Notes under the pieces: generated by a model
What the model was told of the DNA's origin: nothing
Seen by the model: the letters and a program-made list of their open reading frames with translations, nothing else
Database searches by the model: none
DNA from: Aestuariimicrobium kwangyangense DSM 21549
GTDB lineage: Bacteria; Actinomycetota; Actinomycetes; Propionibacteriales; Propionibacteriaceae
Reading direction: 5' to 3'
Length of the DNA stretch: 64,000 nt
Assembly: GCF_000421525.1 (NCBI RefSeq)
Contig: NZ_ATXE01000001.1
Span: forward strand, 558,001 to 622,000
Position numbers and translations under genes: made by a program
Shown: one piece after another, positions 32,369-40,814 of the stretch
Layout of the letters: each line of letters starts with the position of its first letter
Position numbering within the stretch: position 1 is the stretch's first letter

Positions 32369-33091
32369 ATGACGAAGATCCTCGCGCATCGAGGCGCCAG
32401 CGCCTACGCACCCGAGAACACCATGCCCGCCTTCGAACTCGCCCTCGAGCAGGGAGCGGACGGCTTCGAGCTCGATGTGCACCTCACCAAGGACGGCCAG
32501 ATCGTCGTCATCCACGACGAGACCGTCGAGCGCACGAGCAATGGCGAGGGCCGCATCGTCGACCTGACCCTTGAGGAGCTGCGCGCGTTCGACTTCTCGG
32601 CGGGGATGGGTGGCTATGCCAACTCGACGATTCCCACCCTGCGTGAGGTGCTCGACCTCGTGGTCGGTACAGACGCCCTGGTCAACATCGAGCTGAAGAA
32701 CACCATCGAGCCCTACCCCGACCTGGCCCAGGACCTCGACGCGTTGGTCGCCGGCATGAACCTCGCGGGTCAGGTGATCTACTCCACGTTCAACCACTAC
32801 TCGGTGCGCGACATGATCGCAGCGGGCACCCCGGTGCCGGTGGGGGTGCTGCACTCCGACATGCTCGTGGAGCCGTGGGACTACGCCGTCTCACTCGGCG
32901 CGCAGGCCCTGCACCCGCACTACGGGCTTGTCGCGGTCAACGGCGACTACGTCCCCAACGCCCACGAGGCCGGACTGCGGGTCAACGTGTGGACGGTCAA
33001 CGACCCCGGACCCATGGCGATGATGCTGCGCGACGAGGTCGACGCCATCATCACCAACCACCCCGACGTGGCGGTTGCGCTGCGCGGCTGA
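32369..33091 (+). CDS. Glycerophosphodiester phosphodiesterase
   Basis: 240 residues; hydrolyses glycerophosphodiesters to glycerol-3-phosphate and an alcohol. The TIM-barrel signature is near the N-terminus: HRGASAYAPENTMPAF with catalytic His7, followed by GFELDVHLTKDGQIVVIHDETVERT, providing the metal-binding Glu/Asp and second catalytic His. The C-terminus has VNVWTVND, with the strand typical of bacterial UgpQ-type enzymes. No signal peptide, so cytoplasmic. Single-gene transcription unit, convergent with the M3 peptidase gene across a long inverted repeat. Confidence 0.95.
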   Translation: MTKILAHRGASAYAPENTMPAFELALEQGADGFELDVHLTKDGQIVVIHDETVERTSNGEGRIVDLTLEELRAFDFSAGMGGYANSTIPTLREVLDLVVGTDALVNIELKNTIEPYPDLAQDLDALVAGMNLAGQVIYSTFNHYSVRDMIAAGTPVPVGVLHSDMLVEPWDYAVSLGAQALHPHYGLVAVNGDYVPNAHEAGLRVNVWTVNDPGPMAMMLRDEVDAIITNHPDVAVALRG

Positions 33092-33154
33092 GGATCGTCC
33101 GGTTTCATCTCGCCATTCCGGACGACACCGGAACCCCAGCTCCACCGGATCCCC

Positions 33155-33224
33155 GCACACTCTCACCGTTCGGGCAAACTCTCGCGCCAGAGCGCGAGAG
33201 TTTGCCCCGAAGGTGAGAGTGTGC
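33155..33224. repeat. 33-bp near-perfect inverted repeat between convergent genes
   Basis: Arms 33155-33187 and 33192-33224 pair at 30 of 33 positions with a 4-base loop; the three consecutive-region mismatches fall in the middle (GTTC against TTCG). It lies 63 bp after the glycerophosphodiesterase stop and 21 bp beyond the M3 peptidase stop. It could terminate both, but the stem is about three times longer than needed. Confidence 0.8.
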
Positions 33225-33245
33225 GCAGGGGGCGGGGTCGGCGGG

Positions 33246-35306
33246 TCAGGCGTCCAGACCCAACCGGGCGAGCAGGTGGCGCACGTCCGGGTCGGAGCCG
33301 CGGAACCGTCGGTACGACTCCTTGGCCTCGATGGAGCCACCGCGTCCGAGCAGTTCCCGGCGGAACCGATCACCGGCGGCGCGGGTCATGCCGCCGGGCT
33401 GCTGGTCGTCGGCTTGCTCCCGGAACCAGGCGACGGTGTCGGCGTCCATCACCTCCGACCACAGGTAGGAGTAGTAGCCGGCCGCGTAACCACCGCCGAA
33501 GATGTGGCTGAAGTAGGACGACCGGTAGCGCGGCGGGACGAGGCGCGACCAGGCGCCGGTCCGTTCCAGGGCCGCGCGCTCGAACTCCTCGACACCTTCA
33601 CCGCTGGCGGGCAGTTCGTCCACCGAGGCCTGGTGCCAGGCCTGGTCGAGCAGCATCGCGGCCAGGAGTTCGAAGGTGTGATAGCCCGACTCCTGCCGGT
33701 TGGCGACCAGCTGGTCGATCCATTCCTGGGGCACCGGCTCACCCGTCTCGTGGTGGCGCGCATAGCGGGCGATCAACGCCGGCTCCCAGGCCCAGATCTC
33801 ATTGACCTGGCTGGGGAACTCCACGAAGTCGCGCGGGACGGCCGTGCCGGCCTTCGACGGATAGCGCACCTTCGACAGCAACCCGTGCAGGTCGTGGCCG
33901 AACTCGTGGAACAGGGTGATCACGTTGTCCCAGCTCATCAGGCTGGGTGACCCCGTCGCGGGCGGTGGCACATTGCAGGTGTTGGTCACCACCGGCAGGT
34001 CGCCGAGCAGGTCGGACTGGTCGACGATCGAGGTCATCCAGGCACCGCCCTTCTTGGTGGGCCGGGTGTAGGGGTCGAGCACCACGGCGCCCAGAGCACT
34101 GCCGTCGCTCTCACGCACCTCGAAGACCCGCGCTTGGTCGGTGTACCCCACCAGCTCGGGACGCTCCACGAAGGTGATGCCGTACAGAGCGGTGGCCGCA
34201 GCGAACACACCCTCGTGCAGCACCCGCTCGAACTCGAGGTAGGGCTTCAACTGGTCGGTGTCGAAGGCTGTCTCGGCCGCCTGCTGGGTCGCCAGGAACT
34301 GCCAGTCCCAAGGCTCCAGTGTTGCTCCCGGTTCGATCGCGTGCAGACGTTCCTGCAGCTGGTCGGCTTCCCGCTCCACGATGCTGGCGACCCCCGGCGT
34401 GAGCTGGGCGAGGATCTGGTTGACGGTCGCGGTGTCGCCCGCGCACGTGACCTCGTGGGCCCACGAGGCATGGTGGGGGTGGCCGAGCAGTTGGGCACGT
34501 TCGGCCCTCAGCCGGGCGATCCGCACGAGCGTCTCGCGGGAGTCGTGCTCCCCCGACAGGTTGCGGGTGACGGAGGCCTCGTGGACGCGACGGCGCAGTT
34601 CTCGGTTCTCGAGGGAGTCGAGCACCGGCTGCCCCGAGGTGTTGACGATCGGGATGAGCCACCCCTCCAGGCCGCGGGCGGCCGCATTCTCGGCGAGGGC
34701 TTGACGTTCCGCGTCGTCCAACCCGGCCAGTTCCGCCTCGTCGGTGACGTGCACGGCCGCCTCGTTGCGCCCGGCAGTCAGCTGGGTGTCGAACGTGGTC
34801 GACAGGCTCGCCAGTTCGGAGTTGAGCGCACGCAGCCGGTCCTGCTGGTCGGCCGGCAGTCCGATGCCCGAGCGGTCATAGTCACGCAACCGATCGGTGA
34901 GCAGCCACCTGTCCTGCTCGTCAGCCTCGACCTCACCGTCATCCACACGCGCCTGCAGGGCCAGCAGGCGCTGGTGCAGGCGGGAGTCGAGGGCGATGGT
35001 GTCGCTGTGCGCGGCCAGCAGCGGCGATGCCCAGGCCATCAGTTCGTCCCGATCGGGGGTGGAGTGCGCCGACCGCGCCACCCAGAAGGCGTTCAGCGAA
35101 CGCTCCAGGGTGGCCCCCGAGCGCTCCCAGGTGGCCAGCACGTTGTCGAGGGTGGCGGGTGTCTCGTCAGTCGCCACCTGCTCGAGTGCGGCCAACTGCT
35201 CGGCCATGCCGACCTCGATGCCCTCCCGGTACTGCTCGGTGGTCAGGGTGGCGTAGTCGGGCAGCTTGAACGGCAGCGTCGAGGGGGAGAGCAGGGGATT
35301 GGTCAT
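33246..35306 (-). CDS. M3 family metallopeptidase (peptidyl-dipeptidase/oligopeptidase A type)
   Basis: 686 residues, cytoplasmic. The zinc site FHEFGHDLHGLL lies near residues 464-475, and the third ligand region is FVEFPSQVNEIW a short way downstream, as in Dcp and OpdA. These thimet-type enzymes cut short peptides in protein turnover or peptide use. The C-terminal YRSSYFSHIFGGGYAAGYYSYLWSEV block is typical of the substrate-binding lobe. ATG 35306 is preceded by AGGA at eight bases, and its ATG overlaps the stop codon of the last of four repeat-encoded mini-ORFs. The gene is downstream of the S9 peptidase gene on the same strand, 108 bp apart. Confidence 0.95.
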   Translation of the reverse strand: MTNPLLSPSTLPFKLPDYATLTTEQYREGIEVGMAEQLAALEQVATDETPATLDNVLATWERSGATLERSLNAFWVARSAHSTPDRDELMAWASPLLAAHSDTIALDSRLHQRLLALQARVDDGEVEADEQDRWLLTDRLRDYDRSGIGLPADQQDRLRALNSELASLSTTFDTQLTAGRNEAAVHVTDEAELAGLDDAERQALAENAAARGLEGWLIPIVNTSGQPVLDSLENRELRRRVHEASVTRNLSGEHDSRETLVRIARLRAERAQLLGHPHHASWAHEVTCAGDTATVNQILAQLTPGVASIVEREADQLQERLHAIEPGATLEPWDWQFLATQQAAETAFDTDQLKPYLEFERVLHEGVFAAATALYGITFVERPELVGYTDQARVFEVRESDGSALGAVVLDPYTRPTKKGGAWMTSIVDQSDLLGDLPVVTNTCNVPPPATGSPSLMSWDNVITLFHEFGHDLHGLLSKVRYPSKAGTAVPRDFVEFPSQVNEIWAWEPALIARYARHHETGEPVPQEWIDQLVANRQESGYHTFELLAAMLLDQAWHQASVDELPASGEGVEEFERAALERTGAWSRLVPPRYRSSYFSHIFGGGYAAGYYSYLWSEVMDADTVAWFREQADDQQPGGMTRAAGDRFRRELLGRGGSIEAKESYRRFRGSDPDVRHLLARLGLDA

Positions 35307-35388
35307 GGGTGTCCTGTCGTCATGGTTGCTGGGTCGTCATCGTTGCTGGGTCGTCATGGTTGTTGGGTCGTCATGGTTGCTGGGTCGT
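35303..35388 (-). repeat. 17-bp tandem repeat forming chained hexapeptide mini-ORFs
   Basis: About five copies of a 17-bp unit, ATGACGACCCAGCAACC on the minus strand. Starts at 35374, 35357, 35340 and 35323 each open ATG plus five codons and TGA (MTTQQP, MTTQQR, MTTQQP, MTTGHP), with each TGA overlapping the next ATG as ATGA. The last TGA overlaps the ATG of the M3 peptidase gene. No strong ribosome site precedes the mini-ORFs except AGGA before the final start. Confidence 0.7.
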
Positions 35389-35414
35389 GAGGGGCGAGGC
35401 GCTGCGTTCGGGAG

Positions 35415-37457
35415 TCAGGCCTTGACGGGGAGGTGCCTGCCCCAGAACTCCAGGATCTTCTCGAAGCGCTGGCGACGGTGCCACGGGCTGCCCGACCGGG
35501 TCAGTTCGTGGTTCTCGCCCGGGAAGACCAGCAACTCGGCGTCAACCCCCGCCTGCTTCAGTCGTCCGTAGTAGTTCAGGCCCTGCGCGATCGGGCAGCG
35601 CAGGTCGAGTTCGGAGTGCAACACCAGTGTCGGGGTGGTCACCTGGTCGGTGAGCCACATCGGTGACTGGCGGTTCATCTCCTCGGCTGAATGGCCTTGG
35701 TACTCGCCGGCGAAGAACCAGCCGATGTCGGACGATCCCACGAAGGTCGCCCCGTCGAGGAAGCCGCGTTCCACGATGGCACCGGCCCAGCGGTGGTCGT
35801 GACCGATGATCCAAGCCGTCATGTAGCCGCCGTAGGAGCCACCCATGATGCCGACCCGGTCGGCGTCCAGGTCGGGGTTGGCTGCCAGCGCCCCGTCGAG
35901 GAAGGTGAGGATGTCAGCCATGTCGAGATTCCCGAAGTCGCCCTTGATGGCCTGACCGTGCTCGGCTCCGTAACCCATCGCACCGCGGGGGTTGCAGGCG
36001 ACCACGGCGTACCCGGCCTCGAGGTAGGCCTGGAACTCGTCGAAATAGGTCTCGTGGTAAGCGGCATAGGGCCCGCCATGGATGTTGAGCAGGACCGGGG
36101 TGCGTCCCTTGCCCCGGCGGGTCGGCTTCAGCACCCAGCCGTGCACGGGGTAGCCGTCGGCACCGGTGGTCTCGAACTCGATGGGGTCGACGATGCTCGT
36201 CTGCTGCTGCAGGGCCGCCGAGAAGTCGGTCAGCACCGTGACCGATCCGTCGCGGACGAGGGCGACCTCGCCCATCGTCCGTGAACCGGCCACGGTCGCG
36301 ACCACGGTGTCACCCACTGCGGCGGCGGCCTGGGCCATCAGCGCACCGTCGAAGACCACCTCGACCTTGCCCTTCGCTGTGGCCGTGAGGACCCGTCCCG
36401 ACCCTCGGTGGTCGTCGGTGAAGATGACCCCGTCGGCCCCGAAGGGTCGGGGCTGGCTGGCCACGGTGATGGAGGCATCGGTGACGATGGTGGGCTTGCC
36501 CTTGACGCCCTTCTCGGTCGTGGCAGGCAGCACGTACACCTGCGCGTGGTGCCCGATGAAGTCGAGACCCGTCTCACCCAGGGGCTGCCCCACGAAGAAG
36601 AGGTGCTTGCCGTCGGACGAGTGCACCGGGGCAGCGGCGCCGATCCACTGCTTGGGCTTGCCGGTGTTGGTGAGCCGGGTGAGCTGGCCGGACCTCTTGC
36701 CCTGCAGTTCGAGGCGGTAGAGATCGTCAACCAGGTCGTTCTCGCGGCCGTCATGGGCCTCACCGGAGACGATCAACGCAGCACCGTCGGGAGTGAAGGT
36801 GGGGTTGGACCAGTCGACCTGGTCGTCGGTGACCCGGGTCGCCCTCGGAACCAGCGTGACGGCCTCGGGGTCGTCCTTCTCGCCCGAGGGCGCCGGCTTG
36901 GCCCGCCCGATGGGCTTCAGTGTCGGTTCGCCATCCAGGGCCGGCACCGCCAGGGTGAATACCTGCAGCGGCCGACCGTTGAGCCAGCCCAAGCCGTTCA
37001 TCTGCAGCTTGTTGCCGGTGAAGTGGCGGGGGTCCTCAAGGGCGGCGGGAATGTCGTCGTCGGTGCCGTAACGCCCCGCCTCGGGCACACGGGCGGTGAA
37101 GGCGATGGTTGAGCCGTCGGGTGAGAAGCAGAACTCACGCACCCCCAACTTCTGGTCGGTCACGGCCAACGGCTCCCCGCCGGTTGCCTCCATCAGGTGC
37201 AGTTGGGGTTTGCCGTCGACGGCGCGCAGGAAGGCCAGCACCGTGCCATCAGGGCTGAACCGGGCGCCGGAGTCGGCTCGTCCGCGGGTGATCCGCCGGG
37301 GCTGGCCCGACCCGTCGAGAGGGATGCGCCACAACTGGCCGACGTACCCGTCGACCTCGAAGCTGGGGCGGCTGGTCGAGACGACGGCCCAGGTCGCGGA
37401 GGGGTGGATCTCGGGTTCCGAGACGGTGGTCAGCAGGTCAAGTTGGTCGGGGCGCAT
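35415..37457 (-). CDS. S9 family peptidase (acylaminoacyl-peptidase/prolyl oligopeptidase type)
   Basis: 680 residues. The N-terminal ~420 residues are a beta-propeller (repeats like SFEVDGYVGQLWRIP, FSPDGTVLAFLR, FSPDGSTIAFTAR), and the C-terminal alpha/beta-hydrolase has the nucleophile in GGSYGG, Ser541. Catalytic Asp and His lie near ELDLRCP and GENHEL. It cuts short or N-acylated peptides, probably in the cytoplasm since no signal is seen. ATG 37457 is six bases after TAAGTT, so it has its own leaderless promoter inside the end of modC, from which it is separated by 9 bp. Same-strand neighbour of the M3 peptidase, so both may feed peptide use. Confidence 0.94.
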   Translation of the reverse strand: MRPDQLDLLTTVSEPEIHPSATWAVVSTSRPSFEVDGYVGQLWRIPLDGSGQPRRITRGRADSGARFSPDGTVLAFLRAVDGKPQLHLMEATGGEPLAVTDQKLGVREFCFSPDGSTIAFTARVPEAGRYGTDDDIPAALEDPRHFTGNKLQMNGLGWLNGRPLQVFTLAVPALDGEPTLKPIGRAKPAPSGEKDDPEAVTLVPRATRVTDDQVDWSNPTFTPDGAALIVSGEAHDGRENDLVDDLYRLELQGKRSGQLTRLTNTGKPKQWIGAAAPVHSSDGKHLFFVGQPLGETGLDFIGHHAQVYVLPATTEKGVKGKPTIVTDASITVASQPRPFGADGVIFTDDHRGSGRVLTATAKGKVEVVFDGALMAQAAAAVGDTVVATVAGSRTMGEVALVRDGSVTVLTDFSAALQQQTSIVDPIEFETTGADGYPVHGWVLKPTRRGKGRTPVLLNIHGGPYAAYHETYFDEFQAYLEAGYAVVACNPRGAMGYGAEHGQAIKGDFGNLDMADILTFLDGALAANPDLDADRVGIMGGSYGGYMTAWIIGHDHRWAGAIVERGFLDGATFVGSSDIGWFFAGEYQGHSAEEMNRQSPMWLTDQVTTPTLVLHSELDLRCPIAQGLNYYGRLKQAGVDAELLVFPGENHELTRSGSPWHRRQRFEKILEFWGRHLPVKA

Positions 37458-37463
37458 GGGCCC

Positions 37464-37469
37464 AACTTA
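37464..37469 (-). promoter_or_regulatory. Leaderless -10 element of the S9 peptidase gene
   Basis: TAAGTT followed by six bases and ATG 37457. It overlaps the modC stop codon, so the peptidase can be expressed apart from the molybdate operon. Confidence 0.55.
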
Positions 37470-38153
37470 CCCAGCCGAGAAGTCACGCATGAATGAGGTG
37501 GCCTCGGTCGCCACCCTGCCGTCGGCCAGTTCGAGCAGGTGGTGCGCGAGCACCCGGACGTCCTCGGGGTCGTGCGTCACGAGCACTGCCGTGCAGCTGG
37601 CCAGACGTGCCCGGAGCACCGATCTCAGCTCCGGCAGAGCGGTGGCGTCGACGCCGGCGAAGGGCTCGTCGAGGAGCACCAGTCTCGGGTCGACGGCCAG
37701 CGCCCGGGCGATCGCCACCCGCTTGGCCTCGCCCCCACTCAACTGCCGGGGACGACGGTCGGCCAGACCGGACAAGCCGAGCGAGTCGAGTTCGGCCCTG
37801 GCCCGGTCGCGGGCGAACCGTCGGGAATGTCGGTGGGCGAGGGGGCCGTAGGCGACGTTGTCGAGCACTGAGAGGTGGGGGAACAGTCCTGTCGTCTGGC
37901 CCACCACCGCACAGCCCCGACGTTCGGGGGGCACCCACAGTCGTCGTCCCTGACCGATGCGCACCCAGCGACGCTCACCGAGCGCGATCTCCCCCTCGTC
38001 GGGCACGACCGAGCCCTGCAACAACTGCACGAGGGTCGACTTGCCGGCCCCATTGGGCCCGACCACGGCGGTGGTGAGCCCCGCCGGCAGGGTGAGGTCG
38101 AGCGCGACCCCTCGTGCGTTCACCACGGCCCGCACCCGCGCCGCGTCAGCCAC
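37467..38153 (-). CDS. modC: Molybdate ABC transporter ATP-binding protein
   Basis: 228 residues from GTG 38153, overlapping modB by 8 bp. Walker A GPNGAGKST, Q-loop VVGQTTGLFPHLSVLDNVAYG, signature LSGGEAKR, Walker B LVLLDEPFAGVD, switch His in VTHDPED. It powers molybdate import together with ModA and ModB. At 228 residues it lacks the C-terminal TOBE (MOP) regulatory domain of the ~350-residue E. coli ModC; a TOBE domain is instead found on the HTH protein at the head of the operon. A 32-codon upstream extension read from modB is rejected. Confidence 0.9.
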   Translation of the reverse strand: MADAARVRAVVNARGVALDLTLPAGLTTAVVGPNGAGKSTLVQLLQGSVVPDEGEIALGERRWVRIGQGRRLWVPPERRGCAVVGQTTGLFPHLSVLDNVAYGPLAHRHSRRFARDRARAELDSLGLSGLADRRPRQLSGGEAKRVAIARALAVDPRLVLLDEPFAGVDATALPELRSVLRARLASCTAVLVTHDPEDVRVLAHHLLELADGRVATEATSFMRDFSAG

Positions 38154-38937
38154 GGTTCCCGCTCCAGCGGGAGGTGGCGACCACCAGCACCGCGGCCACG
38201 ACCAGCAGCACCAGCGAGAGGGCAAGGGAGAGATCGGAATCGGACTCACGGAGCAGGTAGATCTCCAGCGGCAGGGTGCGGGTGACCCCCGGCAGGGAAC
38301 CGGCGAAGGTGAGCGTGGCGCCGAACTCTCCCAGGGCGCGGGCGAAGGCCAGTGCCGCCGCGGCGCCGATGGAGGGGGCAGCCATCGGCACCGTGACCGT
38401 CAGGAACACCCGGAGGGGATTAGCTCCCAGACCCGCAGCCACGACCTCGTGGTGGGTGCCGGACGTCCGGAGCGCCGCCTCGAGCGAACCGATCATGAAC
38501 GGCAGCGAGACGAACACCTGCGAGATGACCACTGCCGTGGTGGTGAACCCGATCTCGATCCCTGCGTGGGAGAGCGGACGGCCCACCACGCCCCAGCGGC
38601 CGAAGGTGGCCAGCAGGGCGAGTCCGGCGACCACCGGCGGCAGCACCATCGGCAGGCTGAAGAGGGTACGGGCCACCTGCACCCAGCGCCCGGTGGATCG
38701 GGCCAGCACCAGCGAGGTCGGTACTCCCAGCACCACCACGACCGCGGTGCTGACCAGGCAGGTGCCCAGACTCAGCCCGAGCGCCTGCTGTGCCTCGTGA
38801 CCGGCCAGCAGTGAGGGCAGGCGCGCCCACGGGGCACGCACCACGAGCCCCAGCAGGGGCAGCCCGATCAGGGCAGCCGCGAGGCTGAACGCCAGCCAGG
38901 CGGTGCGGGGTGGTGGGGTGACGAGCGGTTCAGCCAC
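38146..38937 (-). CDS. modB: Molybdate ABC transporter permease
   Basis: 263 residues with about five to six membrane helices. The cytoplasmic EAA loop appears as AAGLGANPLRVFLTVTVPMAAPSIGAAAALAFARALGEFGATLTFAG, whose ALGEFGATLTFAG ending is typical of ModB/CysT-type permeases. It overlaps modA by 8 bp upstream and modC by 8 bp downstream, so the three are translationally coupled. Confidence 0.93.
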   Translation of the reverse strand: MAEPLVTPPPRTAWLAFSLAAALIGLPLLGLVVRAPWARLPSLLAGHEAQQALGLSLGTCLVSTAVVVVLGVPTSLVLARSTGRWVQVARTLFSLPMVLPPVVAGLALLATFGRWGVVGRPLSHAGIEIGFTTTAVVISQVFVSLPFMIGSLEAALRTSGTHHEVVAAGLGANPLRVFLTVTVPMAAPSIGAAAALAFARALGEFGATLTFAGSLPGVTRTLPLEIYLLRESDSDLSLALSLVLLVVAAVLVVATSRWSGNRG

Positions 38938-39772
38938 CAGTGCCGAACCCCCGTTGGCGCAGCAGGGTCTGGCCCGTCGTGCCGGTGACGGCGGAGATGA
39001 ACGCGTCCGCGACCGCAGGGTGGGGGGAGTCGGTGACGACGGCGATCCACAGGGTGGTGAGGTGTCGTTCCGCGCCGGGCAGGGGGACGACGCTCACCCG
39101 GTCGGTGCCGTCGGTGGTGTAGGCCAGCCCGGCATCGGCCTCGCCGGAGGCGACCTTGCCGACCACGTCGGCCACCTTGAGTTCCTGGGAGACGGGGCGG
39201 AGCGGGATCGACCGGTCGGCGGCGATCTGGGCGGCGGCTCGTCCGCAGGGAACCTCGGGCGCGCAGACGACGAGTTTGCGTCCCGTCAGGTCGGTGAGGT
39301 CCGTGATGGACAGGGGGTTGCCGCGGGCGACCACGATGGCCAACCGGTTGGTGGCGAACTGACGGGGTGTGCCGACCAGACCAGCCTTGACCGCGCGATC
39401 CATGGTGGTGCGGTCGGCCGTCGCGAGCACGTCGGCCGGGGCCCCGCCGGCGAGTTGGTCGACCAGACCCGAGGATCCGTCGAAGCTGAAGGTCGCGGGG
39501 GCCTGGGCTGCGTCCGAGATCTGCGGGAAGACGGTGGCCAACGACGACGCCGCGAAGACCGTGGCGGTGTTGGTCGTGGTAATGCCGCACCCCGCCAGGG
39601 TGACCGTGGCCAGCGCGAGCGCCGCCAGCACTGCGCCGCCCCTGCTGGTGTGGCGTGGTGCACGCGATCCAGAACCGTTCCGGGGCGAGGAATGCTGCCC
39701 ACCCCGGGCAACATCGGCGTCCAGGGAGCGGCTTTGGATCGCCACGCCCGGCGCGCGGTCGGGGCGACTCAC
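38930..39772 (-). CDS. modA: Molybdate-binding lipoprotein
   Basis: 280 residues from GTG 39772, which overlaps the regulator's stop codon as GTGA. After ~35 polar, Arg-rich residues comes a lipoprotein signal, AALALATVTLAGCG, so the mature protein is lipid-anchored outside the membrane. VFAASSLATVFPQI, FSFDGSSGLVDQLAGGAPADVLATAD and AIVVARGNPL are the ligand-binding segments of molybdate/tungstate ModA proteins (Ser and Thr/Asp contacts). The long n-region before the signal is unusual; a GTG at 39745 would shorten it by nine residues. It captures molybdate for ModBC, feeding the cofactor genes beside it. Confidence 0.9.
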   Translation of the reverse strand: MSRPDRAPGVAIQSRSLDADVARGGQHSSPRNGSGSRAPRHTSRGGAVLAALALATVTLAGCGITTTNTATVFAASSLATVFPQISDAAQAPATFSFDGSSGLVDQLAGGAPADVLATADRTTMDRAVKAGLVGTPRQFATNRLAIVVARGNPLSITDLTDLTGRKLVVCAPEVPCGRAAAQIAADRSIPLRPVSQELKVADVVGKVASGEADAGLAYTTDGTDRVSVVPLPGAERHLTTLWIAVVTDSPHPAVADAFISAVTGTTGQTLLRQRGFGTGG

Positions 39773-40179
39773 TCCGGTGCTCCTTCGAGCCCGACGTTGG
39801 TGGCCTTGATGACGGCGGTGGCGACGGACCCGACCTGCAGACCCAACTCTTTGACGGCCTCGGTCGAGATCAGGGAGACCACCCGGTTGGCGCCACACTG
39901 CAGTTCGACCTGGCTCATGACGGGGTCGCTCACCACCCGGGTGACGATCCCGGTGAGGTGGTTGCGGGCGGACCGCCGGTGGCTACCCGGGTCGAGGCCG
40001 TCCCGATCGAGGTCGGCAGCCAGGTCCTGGGCCAGTCGCGCCACGTCCGCCCCGTCGGCGACCAGTCGATTGGCCTCGTCGCGGTGGGCAGGCAGGCGGT
40101 CCTGGTCGACCCAGCGACGCACCGTGTCATCGCTGACGCCCAGCAGCGTCGCCACCTGTGAGATCCGAAGGTGCGGCAT
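39769..40179 (-). CDS. HTH-TOBE molybdate-responsive regulator (ModE-like)
   Basis: 136 residues. The N-terminal ~55 residues are a MerR/excisionase-type HTH (LRISQVATLLGVSDDTVRRWVDQDRLPAHRD), and residues ~68-132 a TOBE/Mop domain (ARNHLTGIVTRVVSDPVMSQVELQCG, VVSLISTEAVKELGLQVGSVATAVIKATNVGL), which binds molybdate oxyanion. It is analogous to E. coli ModE but built from a different, much shorter HTH, as in actinobacterial small molbindin regulators. As first gene of the overlapping mod operon it likely represses its own operon when molybdate is plentiful; repression is an inference. Start ATG 40179 is six bases after TACCTT. Confidence 0.85.
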   Translation of the reverse strand: MPHLRISQVATLLGVSDDTVRRWVDQDRLPAHRDEANRLVADGADVARLAQDLAADLDRDGLDPGSHRRSARNHLTGIVTRVVSDPVMSQVELQCGANRVVSLISTEAVKELGLQVGSVATAVIKATNVGLEGAPE

Positions 40180-40185
40180 GAATGA

Positions 40186-40191
40186 AAGGTA
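40186..40191 (-). promoter_or_regulatory. Leaderless -10 element of the mod operon
   Basis: TACCTT followed by six bases and ATG 40179. The 131-bp divergent region shared with mog also holds the mog promoter. Confidence 0.6.
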
Positions 40192-40298
40192 CCAGCCGCA
40201 CCTGCGGAGGGAATGCGCGCCGCAAGCTGATCCGGCCGAGCCGCGGGTGGAGCCGGTGACCGCGCCTCCCTGCCCCGTGGCCGGTGCTGGCTCATCAC

Positions 40299-40304
40299 TA
40301 GGAT
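40299..40304 (+). promoter_or_regulatory. Leaderless -10 element of mog
   Basis: TAGGAT followed by six bases and ATG 40311. Confidence 0.65.
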
Positions 40305-40310
40305 GAGTCC

Positions 40311-40814
40311 ATGAGTCGAGCCCTCGTGATCACCTGCTCCGACCGCGCCCATGCCCAGGTCTACGAGGACAGGTCGGGGCCGATCCTGCGCGACGGGTTG
40401 CTCGGCCTGGGGTTCGAGGTCGACGCGGCGGTGATCGTGCCTGACGAGGTCGAGGCGATCAGGCAGGCCATCATCGACGGTGTCGAGTCCGGCGCCCGCG
40501 TGGTGATCACGACCGGAGGCACCGGCGTGGGACCGCGTGACGTGACGGTGCGGGCCACGCGCGACCTGCTCGACCAGGAGATCCCCGGTATCAGCGAGGC
40601 GATTCGCGCCGCCGGTGCCCACAAGACCCCGCAGGCGTGGTTGTCGAGCGGTCTGGCCGGAGTGGCTCGACGAGAGGGACGAGCGCCGGCGCTGGTGGTC
40701 AACGTTCCCGGCAGCCGGGGTGGTGCCCGTGATGCACTGACCGTGCTCGGTCCACTGCTGGGCCACGTGGTCGACCAACTCGACGGCGGCGACCACCCAG
40801 TGGACCCCGTCTGA
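40311..40814 (+). CDS. mog: Molybdopterin adenylyltransferase (MogA/MoaB family)
   Basis: 167 residues. Activates molybdopterin by adenylylation before MoeA inserts molybdenum. Diagnostic motif VVITTGGTGVGPRDVT (residues ~63-78), preceded by VIVPDE and followed by the ISEAIRAAG helix; the C-terminal VVNVPGSRGGARDAL is typical. MogA and MoaB are hard to separate by sequence; since no other adenylyltransferase is seen in the cofactor cluster, it probably does this step. The gene reads opposite to the moa/nar operon and is convergent with moaC. The last four codons and stop lie in the first copy of a 17-bp tandem repeat. Confidence 0.93.
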   Translation: MSRALVITCSDRAHAQVYEDRSGPILRDGLLGLGFEVDAAVIVPDEVEAIRQAIIDGVESGARVVITTGGTGVGPRDVTVRATRDLLDQEIPGISEAIRAAGAHKTPQAWLSSGLAGVARREGRAPALVVNVPGSRGGARDALTVLGPLLGHVVDQLDGGDHPVDPV

